From the NCBI GenBank assembly GCA_947574055.1, contig CANPIC010000022.1:1-45924 (forward strand): DNA of 45,924 nt. The letters are read 5' to 3'. Origin of the DNA: an uncultured bacterium. GTDB lineage: Bacteria; Bacillota; Clostridia; Lachnospirales; Lachnospiraceae. The position numbers were made by a program, and so were the translations under genes. Below, in pieces: positions 1 through 8,807 of this stretch; position 1 is the first letter of the stretch, and the number at the start of each line of letters is the position of its first letter. The notes beneath the pieces are model-generated. The model made no database searches and was not told where the DNA came from. It saw only the letters and a list, made by a program, of their open reading frames with translations.

Positions 1-2
1 CG

Positions 3-140
3 GCTTACCATTGTACATGCCGGCTGCCGGTTCCTGAAATAAGGCAGGAGCGGAAAGATTCATCTTTGCATACAGGGACGGTTTTTGGAAGAGCAAAAGA
101 CGCAAAAAAAGCAGAAGCAATGAAACAGATGGAACTATAA
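3..140 (+). CDS. Possible 3' end of an unrecognised gene (partial)
   Basis: Reading frame 3 is open from the left edge to a TAA at 138-140 and would encode a charged 45-residue C-terminus ending in AEAMKQMEL. I do not recognise it. The short frame ending at 40-42 is an alternative for the upstream gene's end. Nothing else occupies 1-214, so either an upstream gene ends here or this is a leader region. The call rests only on an open frame and a plausible residue mix. Confidence 0.3.
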   Translation, partial: AYHCTCRLPVPEIRQERKDSSLHTGTVFGRAKDAKKAEAMKQMEL

Positions 141-214
141 TAGGAATGAGAGAAACCGGCTTATCCAGTCAAAGAGCCGGGAAAAGGATCAGCAAGCGGA
201 AAGGCGGTCAAAAC

Positions 215-877
215 ATGCAGTTTGAACTGATGGCATCCATGATGTGTGCCAACTATGGGAACCTGGAAAAAGAAGTAAAAGAACTGGAGGCGGGAGGCAT
301 CGACTCCTTCCACATCGACATCATGGACGGGCGCTATGTGCCTAATTTTGCCATGTCTTTAAATGACCTTCGATACATAGCCAGCGCAGCGAAAAAGCCT
401 ATGGACGTCCATCTGATGATCGAACACCCAAACAATAGGATCGACATCTTTTTAAAAAATCTCCGGCCCGGAGATACGATCTACATCCATCCGGAGGCAG
501 AGTACCACCCATCGACGACGCTGCAGAGCATCATCCATGCAGGCATGATACCGGGGATTGCCATTAATCCCGGCACCAGCGTGGAGACGGTGATGGAGAT
601 GCTGCGTATCGTGAGGAAGGTGCTGGTGATGTCGGTTAACCCTGGCAATGCCGGCCAGATGTATCTGCCATATGTGGGAAAAAAGATCACGAAGCTGCTG
701 TCGATGAAAGAGGATATGGACTTTGAGATCTACTGGGACGGGGCGTGCAGTGCGGATAAGATACGGGAGTTTGCGCCCAAGGGAGTGAGAGGCTTTGTAC
801 TGGGCACGACCCTGCTTTTTGGGCAGAATGGGTCTTATGAGGAGACTTTGCATAATATACGGGAACTGCGGTTTTGA
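215..877 (+). CDS. Ribulose-phosphate / allulose-6-phosphate 3-epimerase family protein
   Basis: A 220-residue (beta/alpha)8 enzyme of the ribulose-phosphate 3-epimerase family, which swaps the configuration at C3 of ketose phosphates in the cytosol. The family's metal and catalytic residues are in place: His33 and Asp35 in HIDIMDGRYVPNF, His66 in MDVHLMIEHP, and Asp175 in IYWDGACSADK. The usual VDGGI strand is replaced by WDGACS, closer to D-allulose-6-phosphate 3-epimerase (AlsE type) than to housekeeping Rpe, so the substrate is probably a rarer sugar phosphate. The ATG at 215 is preferred over the in-frame ATG at 146 because homologues begin near MQFELMAS and a GGAAAGGCGG ribosome site precedes it. 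No sugar genes are visible next to it, so the pathway is unknown. Confidence 0.85.
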   Translation: MQFELMASMMCANYGNLEKEVKELEAGGIDSFHIDIMDGRYVPNFAMSLNDLRYIASAAKKPMDVHLMIEHPNNRIDIFLKNLRPGDTIYIHPEAEYHPSTTLQSIIHAGMIPGIAINPGTSVETVMEMLRIVRKVLVMSVNPGNAGQMYLPYVGKKITKLLSMKEDMDFEIYWDGACSADKIREFAPKGVRGFVLGTTLLFGQNGSYEETLHNIRELRF

Positions 878-925
878 TGGATTGCCACTGACGCCATAAT
901 ACCGGTCATAGCTGGAGGTATCACA

Positions 926-1855
926 ATGGAAAATGTTGTTTTATATGGGGCAGGATATGTGGGGAAAAAATGTTATCAGAATCCTTGCAGAAGATTTAAA
1001 ATAGTTGCTGTCCTTGATCGTAACGAAACTTTGTACGGAACAGAATTTGCGCCCGATGTTCCCATTATCGAGATTGATGAGTATATAGCAAAATACAGAG
1101 CATGTAACATTGTTATCACATCATATAAATACGAAGAAATTATAAAACAACTAAAAAGTCTGCACATATACAATTACAGAGTTGCGGCAGATCTGGATGA
1201 TTCTGAAGATGTATGTATTGGCAGAGATATCTGTCATGAGAACTGGATTTCTTATCTGCAGGAAAAGTTTAATAAAGAAGGAATGGAAATATTGGAAATT
1301 GGCGCAAGAAATGTGGCAGGCGCCAGACTGTCCGATTATTTTTCCAGAGCAAACTATATTGGCTTTGATTATTATCCCGGAGAGAATGTGCATGTAGTCG
1401 GTGATGCACATGAATTAAGCAGATATTTTGATAAAAAATTTGATTTGATTTTCAGTAGTGCTGTTTTTGAACATCTGGCAATGCCCTGGAAGGTTTCAAC
1501 AGAAATAATAAAACTGTTAAAAGTAAATGGTTATATTTTTATCGAAACCCATTATTCTTTTTCCAGTCATGAACGTCTATGGCACTTTTTTCAGTTCAGT
1601 GAAAATGCCCTCGATGTTTTATTCCCCGAAAAATTTGGTATGCAATGTCTGAAAAAAGGATGTTGTAATCTGCTGGAAGGCAAATTTTCTGAATATGCAT
1701 CGGAATATCTGGCTGGCAGGAGGGTACATGGCTTATATTGCCATTCTGCATATTTGGAAAAAAAGGTAAAAGAGGCAGAAAATCTCTCCTGGGATGATAT
1801 CAGTCTTTTGGATGTCGTAAAATCCACAAGGTATCCGAAACCCAAAATGGAATAA
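926..1855 (+). CDS. Two-domain SAM-dependent methyltransferase
   Basis: 309 residues in two parts. Residues 1-100 form a Rossmann-like unit (VVLYGAGYVGKK, then VAVLDRN) like the nucleotide-binding module of sugar-modifying proteins. Residues 115-230 form a class I methyltransferase: motif I MEILEIGARN (120-129), the acidic strand IGFDYYPGENV, motif II FDLIFSSAVFEHL (172-184), then NGYIFIETH. The product is likely cytosolic and may modify a sugar, lipid or small molecule; the substrate cannot be read. A GGAGG ribosome site lies at 913-917, 8 bases before the ATG. The gene is clearly more A+T-rich than both neighbours, suggesting acquisition. A hairpin terminator follows at 1915. Confidence 0.75.
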   Translation: MENVVLYGAGYVGKKCYQNPCRRFKIVAVLDRNETLYGTEFAPDVPIIEIDEYIAKYRACNIVITSYKYEEIIKQLKSLHIYNYRVAADLDDSEDVCIGRDICHENWISYLQEKFNKEGMEILEIGARNVAGARLSDYFSRANYIGFDYYPGENVHVVGDAHELSRYFDKKFDLIFSSAVFEHLAMPWKVSTEIIKLLKVNGYIFIETHYSFSSHERLWHFFQFSENALDVLFPEKFGMQCLKKGCCNLLEGKFSEYASEYLAGRRVHGLYCHSAYLEKKVKEAENLSWDDISLLDVVKSTRYPKPKME

Positions 1856-1914
1856 AAAGAAACCGAATGAACCAGCGGTGGAATCACCTTACTATTATAG
1901 TACCTGGACTTATG

Positions 1915-1945
1915 TTCCGGGCAGCCGGTACGTGCATGCCCGGAA
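1915..1945 (+). terminator. Hairpin terminator after the methyltransferase gene
   Basis: Perfect 9-bp inverted repeat TTCCGGGCA (1915-1923) and TGCCCGGAA (1937-1945) with a 13-base loop, followed by a T-rich stretch (TGTCTCTTACTTCTATTTT). The T tract is interrupted, so strength is uncertain, but position and shape fit a rho-independent terminator separating 926-1855 from the next unit. Confidence 0.6.
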
Positions 1946-2080
1946 TGTCTCTTACTTCTATTTTCTCACAAATTTCCCCCAATCCCCATTGTATAATCCG
2001 CCTGGAATGCCTATAATAAAAGACAGAGAGCAGATCAGGACATTTTTTCTGCAATTTTGACGTAAAAGGAGAATCAGTTG

Positions 2081-4075
2081 ATGACAGTGGAGATTATTTG
2101 TCCGTTTTGCGGCGGAAGACTGAAAATTGAGGACTCCCAGTCGGGGCTGGTGGCATGCGGATACTGCGGATATCAGTTCCTGCCATACGAGGGTAAAGCG
2201 CCGAATATCCCATATTCCGAGGGTTATCAGGCGCAGCCCGGCCAGAATCAGCCATATCAGAGTCAGCCTGTCAGGGTGCGTACAGAGCCGGAATCGGGAA
2301 AGAAGAAATTCGGCAGGGTAATGGCGATTGTCGGAGCCTGCGCGGCGGTAATTGCGGCTTATGTACTTCTCTTTTCGGTGTTTTTTTTCAGCAGACGGGT
2401 GGCCGAGACACCGCAGCCGGCATACGGTAGCCTGTATCCGGATCAGTATGTGACCTCAGAGAAGGAGTTGCCGCAAGCGGAGGAGGCGCCGGAGAAAAGT
2501 GAACTGTTTGTAGCCATGACAGAGGAGATGTTTGACGGGGGCACGGTCTCAGAGGCGGATCTGCAACGGGTAAAATATTTAAAACTGGCGTATTCCGAAG
2601 AAGGAAAGATGATATGGTACAGCTTTGATGATCCATATGGAGAAGCGCCGGAGATCCGCAGTATGGTCATCGGTGGTCTGGAGTGGGATGACCGGGATGT
2701 GCAATATTTTTCCGGCCTGATCCGTCTGGAGACAGACAAGAGCCTGCCGGATGGTACAGATTTGACTGCTATGTCAGAACTGCAGGGGATTGCAGTGCCC
2801 GGCATGAGTTTTGGTGAGTTGGCAGATATGGTGGCAGATCCGGGACAGATCACCGATCTGGAAATGCGGCGGATAGAGTCCATGGAAGGCATTGCGGAGT
2901 TTGCCAATCTGCAGAGATTATCCATAGAAAATATGCCGGCCCGGGATCTGAAACAGCTTGTGGGGCTGCAGGAATTGAAACATCTCAGGCTGTGCGACAC
3001 GATATCATCGGATGCTTTCATTCATGACGAAGACGAGATGCGTGTTACGGATTATTCTGCACTGTCTATGATGACAGGCCTGGAATCGCTGGCCATTACT
3101 TCCGATGTGATCAAAGATCTGGGGTTTCTGGGAAGCCTCGAAAATCTGGCAGAACTCGAACTGGAACATACGAACGTGATCAGTCTGGATGTGCTGAGCG
3201 AACTGCAGGGGCTGCAGTGTCTGCGCCTGATTGAAAACAATTCTGTGAAAGATTTTTCTCCTGTGAGCAGTCTGACCGGCCTGACAGAACTGTACATAGA
3301 TAAACTGACTTCCCAGCCCGATCCGGATCTTTCTTCCCTTGGCAGTCTGGAAGAACTGGAGATCAGCGGGTTTATGTCTGTTTCCAGCCTCTCGGGACTG
3401 ACAGGCATCCGCGAACTGTCCATCCATGAATGTTGCGTGGACGGTATAAAGGCGCTTTCCACACTGAGCGGTGTGGAGCGTCTGACTTTTTATTCTGTCT
3501 GGAACTCGGATTATAAGATAAAAAACATGAATTTTCTGGATGGCATGACGAGTCTGAAGGTGGCGGATTTTTATGGTAATCTGGACGGAAGCGGATGGAT
3601 CGGATACCAGTATCAGCTGGAAGTATACGGAGATGTATCCAAAGTCTTTTCTCATCCGGGACTGGAAGAACTGTACCTGCATAATGGCATAATGGAGATA
3701 GATTTTAGCCGTATACAGGAGAATCCCACACTGCGGGTACTGGGCATGGACAATATGGAACTGCATGAGAACTTTTATGTGGAAGGATACGCCGGTATTT
3801 ATAATGTCTGGTATGACGATGTAAAGCTGAAAGAACACATGGATTTTCTGCAGAAGTTTCCCAACCTGGAAGAACTGCACCTGGCAGGCAACGAACTGAC
3901 GGATCTGGAATTTACCGACAGCCTGCCCAGACTGTCCCGGCTTTATGTGAGTGATAACTACATAACCGATCTCTCCCCCCTGACCCGGGCGGAAAACCTT
4001 ACATACCTGGATATCAGAGAAAACCCCGCCGGAGATCCCGGCTGGAGTGACCGAGACCTGGAAATTGTGCAATAA
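2081..4075 (+). CDS. Zinc-ribbon, single-TM, leucine-rich repeat protein
   Basis: 664 residues. An N-terminal zinc ribbon has two Cys pairs (CPFC at 7-10, CGYC at 26-29), then a Gln/Pro/Tyr-rich linker, a basic KKKFGR and one transmembrane helix at about 80-103. A large domain from about 240 to the end carries leucine-rich repeats of the type LxxLxxLxLxxN (for example LEELHLAGNELTDLEF and LTYLDIRENP). Topology is probably zinc ribbon inside and repeats outside, since positive residues precede the helix. The ATG at 2081 is chosen over TTG 2078 because GGAG at 2068-2071 is well spaced. It reads in the same direction as the MoxR/VWA operon, 136 bp upstream, and may be its sensor or partner; that link is inference. 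No specific binding function can be named. Confidence 0.75.
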   Translation: MTVEIICPFCGGRLKIEDSQSGLVACGYCGYQFLPYEGKAPNIPYSEGYQAQPGQNQPYQSQPVRVRTEPESGKKKFGRVMAIVGACAAVIAAYVLLFSVFFFSRRVAETPQPAYGSLYPDQYVTSEKELPQAEEAPEKSELFVAMTEEMFDGGTVSEADLQRVKYLKLAYSEEGKMIWYSFDDPYGEAPEIRSMVIGGLEWDDRDVQYFSGLIRLETDKSLPDGTDLTAMSELQGIAVPGMSFGELADMVADPGQITDLEMRRIESMEGIAEFANLQRLSIENMPARDLKQLVGLQELKHLRLCDTISSDAFIHDEDEMRVTDYSALSMMTGLESLAITSDVIKDLGFLGSLENLAELELEHTNVISLDVLSELQGLQCLRLIENNSVKDFSPVSSLTGLTELYIDKLTSQPDPDLSSLGSLEELEISGFMSVSSLSGLTGIRELSIHECCVDGIKALSTLSGVERLTFYSVWNSDYKIKNMNFLDGMTSLKVADFYGNLDGSGWIGYQYQLEVYGDVSKVFSHPGLEELYLHNGIMEIDFSRIQENPTLRVLGMDNMELHENFYVEGYAGIYNVWYDDVKLKEHMDFLQKFPNLEELHLAGNELTDLEFTDSLPRLSRLYVSDNYITDLSPLTRAENLTYLDIRENPAGDPGWSDRDLEIVQ

Positions 4076-4211
4076 CATCTAAGTATTCTTTGACAATCAA
4101 AAACAGCATCCGCCGTACGGGACCAGGATCGCTTACGGATGCGGAAGCAGCCGAAAGAGATCCGGAGCAGAGGTCGCGGAAGGAGGATGCGGAACTGGAA
4201 TAGGAGACACA

Positions 4212-5327
4212 ATGGAAACACAAAAACTGATTAAGCCGCCGGTGGAAGTGCGGTATGCGGAGGAACTGGAGGCGCTGCGGGCGCATGATCAGGGGAAACG
4301 TCCCGTAAACTGGCAGATGTCACCGGAGGCGGTGCGGACCTTTATCCTGGGAGCCAGGAAGCCACTGGAATATAACGGAAAGACTTATCTGATCGAAAAG
4401 AAATACTTTGGCAATGATGCACTGGTAGAGCGGTGCATCGTGACACTGGCAGGCAACCGGGGGCTGATGCTGGTGGGAGAGCCGGGGACGGCCAAGACCA
4501 TGCTTTCGGAACTGCTTTCCGCCGCGATCAGCGGCTGCAGCACCAATACGATCCAGGGGACGGCGGGGACGACAGAGGACATGATCAAATACTCCTGGAA
4601 TTATGCCCTGCTGCTGGCCAAAGGACCAGTGCGGGAGGCGCTGGTGCCGGCGCCTTTATACATAGGAATGGAAAAGGGGATTCTGACCCGGTTTGAGGAG
4701 ATCACAAGGACACCGGCAGAGATACAGGATTCCCTGATCAGCGTACTCAGTGATAAGGTGCTCAATGTCCCGGAGCTTGAAGATGGAAGCTTTTTATTTG
4801 CCAGGCCGGGTTTTAACGTGATCGGCACGGCTAATACGAGAGATAAGGGTGTCAATGAGATGAGCAGCGCCCTGAAGAGGCGCTTTAATTTTGAGACAGT
4901 GATGCCGGTGCGGGAAGCGGCCCTGGAAAAGGAGATTATTTTAAAGGAGGTAGGCGCGCTGGCCGCCGCATCACAGATTGAGATGGAGGCCGATGAAGAT
5001 GTGGCGGAATTGCTGGCATCCACGTATCATGAATTGCGGGAAGGCGTATCTTCTTACGGACACCGGATCGACAGACCGGCAGCGGTTATGAGTACGGCGG
5101 AAGCCGTTTCCGTCTATTATCAGACGATGATTGCCGGTTATTATTACGGCGGTGGTCAGATCAGTGTGGATACACTGGTACAAAATCTGGTAGGTGCCAT
5201 TTCCAAAGAAAACAAGGATGACCTGGAAAAGGTAAAGGCATATTTTAATACGGTGATCCGGGATCGGAGTGACAAAGAGGGCGGGGTATGGAAACGATAC
5301 TACGAAGCAAAGAAATGGCTGAAATAA
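4212..5327 (+). CDS. MoxR-family AAA+ ATPase (YehL-like)
   Basis: 371-residue AAA+ ATPase of the MoxR group, cytosolic chaperone-like motors that usually pair with a VWA partner. Walker A is GEPGTAKT at 89-96. The Walker B strand reads ILTRFEEITR, with Glu where Asp is usual. Sensor 1 is VIGTANTRD, and an arginine-finger-like ALKRRF follows. The ATG at 4212 has GGAG at 4203-4206. The 3' end overlaps the DUF5682 gene, and a VWA gene follows, as expected for a MoxR-VWA pair. Length, motifs and neighbours fit E. coli YehL as I remember it. The client is unknown. Confidence 0.88.
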   Translation: METQKLIKPPVEVRYAEELEALRAHDQGKRPVNWQMSPEAVRTFILGARKPLEYNGKTYLIEKKYFGNDALVERCIVTLAGNRGLMLVGEPGTAKTMLSELLSAAISGCSTNTIQGTAGTTEDMIKYSWNYALLLAKGPVREALVPAPLYIGMEKGILTRFEEITRTPAEIQDSLISVLSDKVLNVPELEDGSFLFARPGFNVIGTANTRDKGVNEMSSALKRRFNFETVMPVREAALEKEIILKEVGALAAASQIEMEADEDVAELLASTYHELREGVSSYGHRIDRPAAVMSTAEAVSVYYQTMIAGYYYGGGQISVDTLVQNLVGAISKENKDDLEKVKAYFNTVIRDRSDKEGGVWKRYYEAKKWLK

Positions 5328-7687
5328 CCTTTCTTCCCATCCGGCATCACAGTCCTGCCTGTGCCTGGCATGTGAAACAGATCATTGAAAAGCAAAGGCC
5401 TTCTCTGATTCTGATCGAAGGCCCCTGCAATGCGGACAGCCTGATCCCTGTGATGACAGATGAAGAGACCAGGGCGCCTTTTGCGGTTTATTACTCTTAT
5501 CGGGACCGGACAGGGCAACTCTCTGAGCGGAAAGGACATTACCGTTGTTATTATCCTTTTCTGGACTATTCGCCGGAGCTGGCGGCGCTGCGGGAAGGCA
5601 GGAGGCTCGGGATAGAGACTGCCTTTATTGATCTGCCCTACGGGGAGATACTGGCGGCCACGCAGGAAGGAAAGGGGCTCTTGCAGCAAAGAGAAAAGCC
5701 CAATTACAATGACGATTACCTGCTTTCACGCAGTACGTATCTGCAGCGCCTCAGTCAGAAAGCCGGATTGCGGAGTTTTGATGAATTCTGGGAAAAATAT
5801 TTCGAGGTAAAAGGCATCCGCGAGGACAGCGAGACCTGGTTTTCTCATCTGAATGAATACTGTACACTGGCCCGGGCGGATGCACCGGAGGAAGAACTGA
5901 TCGGAGAAGGGTGTCTGGCCCGGGAGGCGTTTATGGCAGCGCAGATTCTTGCGCGGGCAGAAAAGCAGCAGAGGAAAAATGGGGACGGCAAGGACGGGGA
6001 TGGATGCGGCGGCATTGTGGTAGTCACGGGCGGGTTTCACACACCGGCGCTGCAGACGCTGGTGAAAGAGGGAAAGATCCGGGAAACGGGGGCGGCAAAG
6101 ATTCCCGGACAGGATCAGGAAGTTTATCTGATGCCCTATACCATGGAAGCGGCCGATGCCCTCAACGGTTATGCCAGCGGTATGCCTTATCCGGGCTTTT
6201 ATCAGAAGATCTGGCAGGGGCTTACTGCCGGCGGGCAGCCTTATCATGACGCAGTACTGGATCTGATCGTCTCCACGGGCAGGGCGGCGCGCAAAAAGTC
6301 AGAACTGCTCTCCACGTTTGATGATATCTGTGCTATGCAGATGGCAGAGGGACTTGCCAGTCTGCGCAGGAAACCGGAGCCGGGGGCCTATGAACTGAAA
6401 GATGCGGTGCTGTCTGCCTTTATCAAAGGAGAGTGCACGCTGGCTACTGACCGTCCCCTGCGTATCCTGCAGGAGCAGATGCGGGGACAGGGGATGGGGA
6501 AGCTGGGCAGCGGTGCGGCGTTGCCGCCGGTTGTGCTGGATTTTGAAGAACAGTGCCGTCTCCTGGGAATTAAATTCCGTTCTATCCTGGAAACGGAAGT
6601 GACATTGTCCCTGTTTTCCTCGGAAAAACACCGGCGGATGAGCATGTTTTTTCACCGGACCCTGTTTTTGCACACATCCTTTGCGCGGCGGGTCAAAGGA
6701 CCCAATTTACAGCAAAAAAAGGACCGGAACCTGATCCGGGAGATTTGGAAATATAAATGGAGTGCGCAGGTGTCGTCGGCGCTGATTGATGTTTCGGTGT
6801 ATGGGGGAAATATCGAGGAAGTGTCCGTCACTTTGGTAAGACAGCAGCTTTCCCGGGAAACGGATGCCCAGGCGGGCGCGCTGCTTCTGACACAGGTATT
6901 TGAGATGGGGCTGGAGTCGCAGATGACACCTGTCTATGACAGGGTCTGTGAGGTACTGCAGGCGGATACGGATTTTAAGTCCCTGACGCGGGCACTGGAA
7001 TATTTTATGGATATGCAGCGGCTGCAGAGCCTTTATAAAACAGCACTGCGGCTGGATGTCCTCACACAGATCTGCTGCCAGAAGCTGATTATGCTGTTGC
7101 CTTCCATGACAAGGATCAAGGAGGAAGACAGCGCCGCGTGCATGAATACCTGTAAATTGCTGTACCAGATTACGGGACGGGAGTGTCAGGAACTGCAGGA
7201 GGCTTATTTTGAGGCGCTTTCTGCCATGCTCCTTGACCGGGAACTGCATCCGGGACTGGATGGCTGTATCCATGGGATTTTGTATGGCTGCGGCAGACAG
7301 GATGCCGGGGAGGTGGAGAGAGTTTGCCGGGGATATCTGACGGGTACTTATGAGCAGCTTTTAAAGACTGCCCATTTTTTCAGAGGTCTGTTTTTTACCG
7401 CCCGGGATCTGGTCTTTATCGGCGATGCATTTTTGCGGATGCTGGATTCTTTTCTGGGCAGCGTGGACGGCGAGTCGTTTATGGAACTGCTGCCGGAACT
7501 GCGGATGGCCTTTGGGTATTTTACACCGGGAGAGATTGACAGGATCGCTGCGCAGGCCGCAAAGCTGCACGGAAAGAGTGGCCGTGCACTGCAGGAGGGC
7601 CGCGAAGTGCTGCCTGCATGGTATGCGTACGGGAAAGCGCTGGATCAGCATGTGATGGCCGATCTGGAAGGAGGGAAAGATGGCTGA
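5288..7687 (+). CDS. DUF5682 family protein (YehM-like)
   Basis: 799 residues. The N-terminal block has the family signature FLPIRHHSPACAWHV followed by PSLILIEGPCNAD, and near residue 250 VVVTGGFHTPAL. The rest is largely helical, without membrane segments. Biochemical function is unknown. The His-rich start followed by a strand ending in EGP recalls the TraB/TIKI/ChaN-type fold, which is my inference. ATG 5288 has AGAGG 6-7 bases upstream and overlaps the ATPase gene by 40 bp. ATG 5315, just before the conserved block, is an alternative with weaker ribosome-site support. Its stop overlaps the VWA gene start by 8 bp, so translation is probably coupled. Confidence 0.8.
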   Translation: METILRSKEMAEITFLPIRHHSPACAWHVKQIIEKQRPSLILIEGPCNADSLIPVMTDEETRAPFAVYYSYRDRTGQLSERKGHYRCYYPFLDYSPELAALREGRRLGIETAFIDLPYGEILAATQEGKGLLQQREKPNYNDDYLLSRSTYLQRLSQKAGLRSFDEFWEKYFEVKGIREDSETWFSHLNEYCTLARADAPEEELIGEGCLAREAFMAAQILARAEKQQRKNGDGKDGDGCGGIVVVTGGFHTPALQTLVKEGKIRETGAAKIPGQDQEVYLMPYTMEAADALNGYASGMPYPGFYQKIWQGLTAGGQPYHDAVLDLIVSTGRAARKKSELLSTFDDICAMQMAEGLASLRRKPEPGAYELKDAVLSAFIKGECTLATDRPLRILQEQMRGQGMGKLGSGAALPPVVLDFEEQCRLLGIKFRSILETEVTLSLFSSEKHRRMSMFFHRTLFLHTSFARRVKGPNLQQKKDRNLIREIWKYKWSAQVSSALIDVSVYGGNIEEVSVTLVRQQLSRETDAQAGALLLTQVFEMGLESQMTPVYDRVCEVLQADTDFKSLTRALEYFMDMQRLQSLYKTALRLDVLTQICCQKLIMLLPSMTRIKEEDSAACMNTCKLLYQITGRECQELQEAYFEALSAMLLDRELHPGLDGCIHGILYGCGRQDAGEVERVCRGYLTGTYEQLLKTAHFFRGLFFTARDLVFIGDAFLRMLDSFLGSVDGESFMELLPELRMAFGYFTPGEIDRIAAQAAKLHGKSGRALQEGREVLPAWYAYGKALDQHVMADLEGGKDG

Positions 7688-8807
7688 CGATCAGGAGATA
7701 CTGAACAGATGGCGACTGATGCTGGGCAGATCTGCGCAGGGTCAGATCTCATTTTCCGGAGACAGTGTCCGGTACATGGAAATGGAGGATGTGCTGGACT
7801 TTCTCTATGAGCGGGAGTACGGAGAGCAGCAGGAGATCCGCAAAGAGAGAAAGGGCGGCAAAGAGGCGTCCAGTCTGACCGTACCCTCCTGGATCGGGAA
7901 AATGCGCAAACTCTTTCCACGCCGCACTGTGGAGATTATGGAAAAACATGCACTGGAGCGGTATGGAATGAATGAACTGCTCACAGACCCACAAGTGCTC
8001 AGAAAACTGGAACCAAACCAGGCTCTTTTAAAAACCATTCTGGGACTGAAACATATGATGAAGGGCGAAGTTCTGGAACTGGCCCGGGAGATTGTGCGCA
8101 AGGTGGCACAGGAACTGACAGAGAAGCTGGAAAAGGATATGCGCCGCTGTCTGGTGGGCAGGCTGGATAAGACATCCAGCAGTCCGGTCAAATCCGCCCG
8201 CAATCTGGATATCAGAAAGACCATCCGCCGGAATCTGAAACATTATGATACTGAGAGAGGGCAGATCGTGCTGCAACAGGTCTGCTTTCATTCCCGGCTG
8301 AAACGATATCATAAATGGCGTGTTATCATCTGTGTGGATGAGAGCGGTTCCATGCTGGATTCGGTGATCCACAGTGCGGTTATGGCAGGCATCTTTGCCA
8401 AACTGCCGATGCTGGAGACGAAGCTGGTCATCTTTGATACCTCAGTGGTGGATCTGAGCGGCTATGTGGAAGATCCGGTGGAGACATTGATGAGTATTCA
8501 GCTTGGCGGCGGGACCAATATCGCCGGTGCCCTGCAGTATTGTGAAGGGCTGATTGACTTCCCTTTCCGTACGCTGCTGATTTTGATTACCGATCTGTAT
8601 GAGGGCGGCGGCTATCAGAATCTGTATGGAGTCAGCAAAGGGATCATAGAGAGTGGTGCCAGACTGCTTGTGCTGACCGCGCTGGATATGGACGCCGTTG
8701 CCTGCTATGACAGACAGGCAGCGGGTGTGCTGGCGGGGATGGGAGCCCATGTGGCCGCCATGACGCCGGAGGAGTTGTCGGAGTGGATGGGGAAGATAAT
8801 GGGATGA
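7680..8807 (+). CDS. VWA domain protein with intact MIDAS (YehP-like)
   Basis: 375 residues: an N-terminal helical region (1-205), then a von Willebrand A domain. All MIDAS elements are present: DESGS (Asp220-Ser224), Thr279 in GGGTNIAGAL and Asp305 in LITDLYEGG, so metal-dependent partner binding should be functional. In MoxR systems the VWA protein links the ATPase ring to the client. There is no signal peptide or membrane helix, so it is cytosolic. Its start lies 8 bp inside the DUF5682 gene and its TGA overlaps the ATG of the next gene (ATGA). Matches E. coli YehP in size and architecture from memory. Confidence 0.87.
   Translation: MADDQEILNRWRLMLGRSAQGQISFSGDSVRYMEMEDVLDFLYEREYGEQQEIRKERKGGKEASSLTVPSWIGKMRKLFPRRTVEIMEKHALERYGMNELLTDPQVLRKLEPNQALLKTILGLKHMMKGEVLELAREIVRKVAQELTEKLEKDMRRCLVGRLDKTSSSPVKSARNLDIRKTIRRNLKHYDTERGQIVLQQVCFHSRLKRYHKWRVIICVDESGSMLDSVIHSAVMAGIFAKLPMLETKLVIFDTSVVDLSGYVEDPVETLMSIQLGGGTNIAGALQYCEGLIDFPFRTLLILITDLYEGGGYQNLYGVSKGIIESGARLLVLTALDMDAVACYDRQAAGVLAGMGAHVAAMTPEELSEWMGKIMG

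Noticed and set aside
1989..2017. TATAAT hexamers at 1992 and 2012 as promoter of the LRR gene
   Set aside because: No convincing -35 at proper spacing (TTGTAT at best). A promoter here is likely but cannot be pinned down.
1878..2060. 60-codon plus-strand frame between the methyltransferase and the LRR protein
   Set aside because: It crosses the terminator hairpin, has no good ribosome site and an unlikely composition.
3005..4078. 357-codon minus-strand frame
   Set aside because: Mirror of the LRR coding frame; repeats arise from the codon pattern of the true gene.
4106..4142. GCATCCG/CGGATGC hairpin before the MoxR ATPase gene
   Set aside because: Only 7 bp with a long 23-base loop and no T tract; may be chance.
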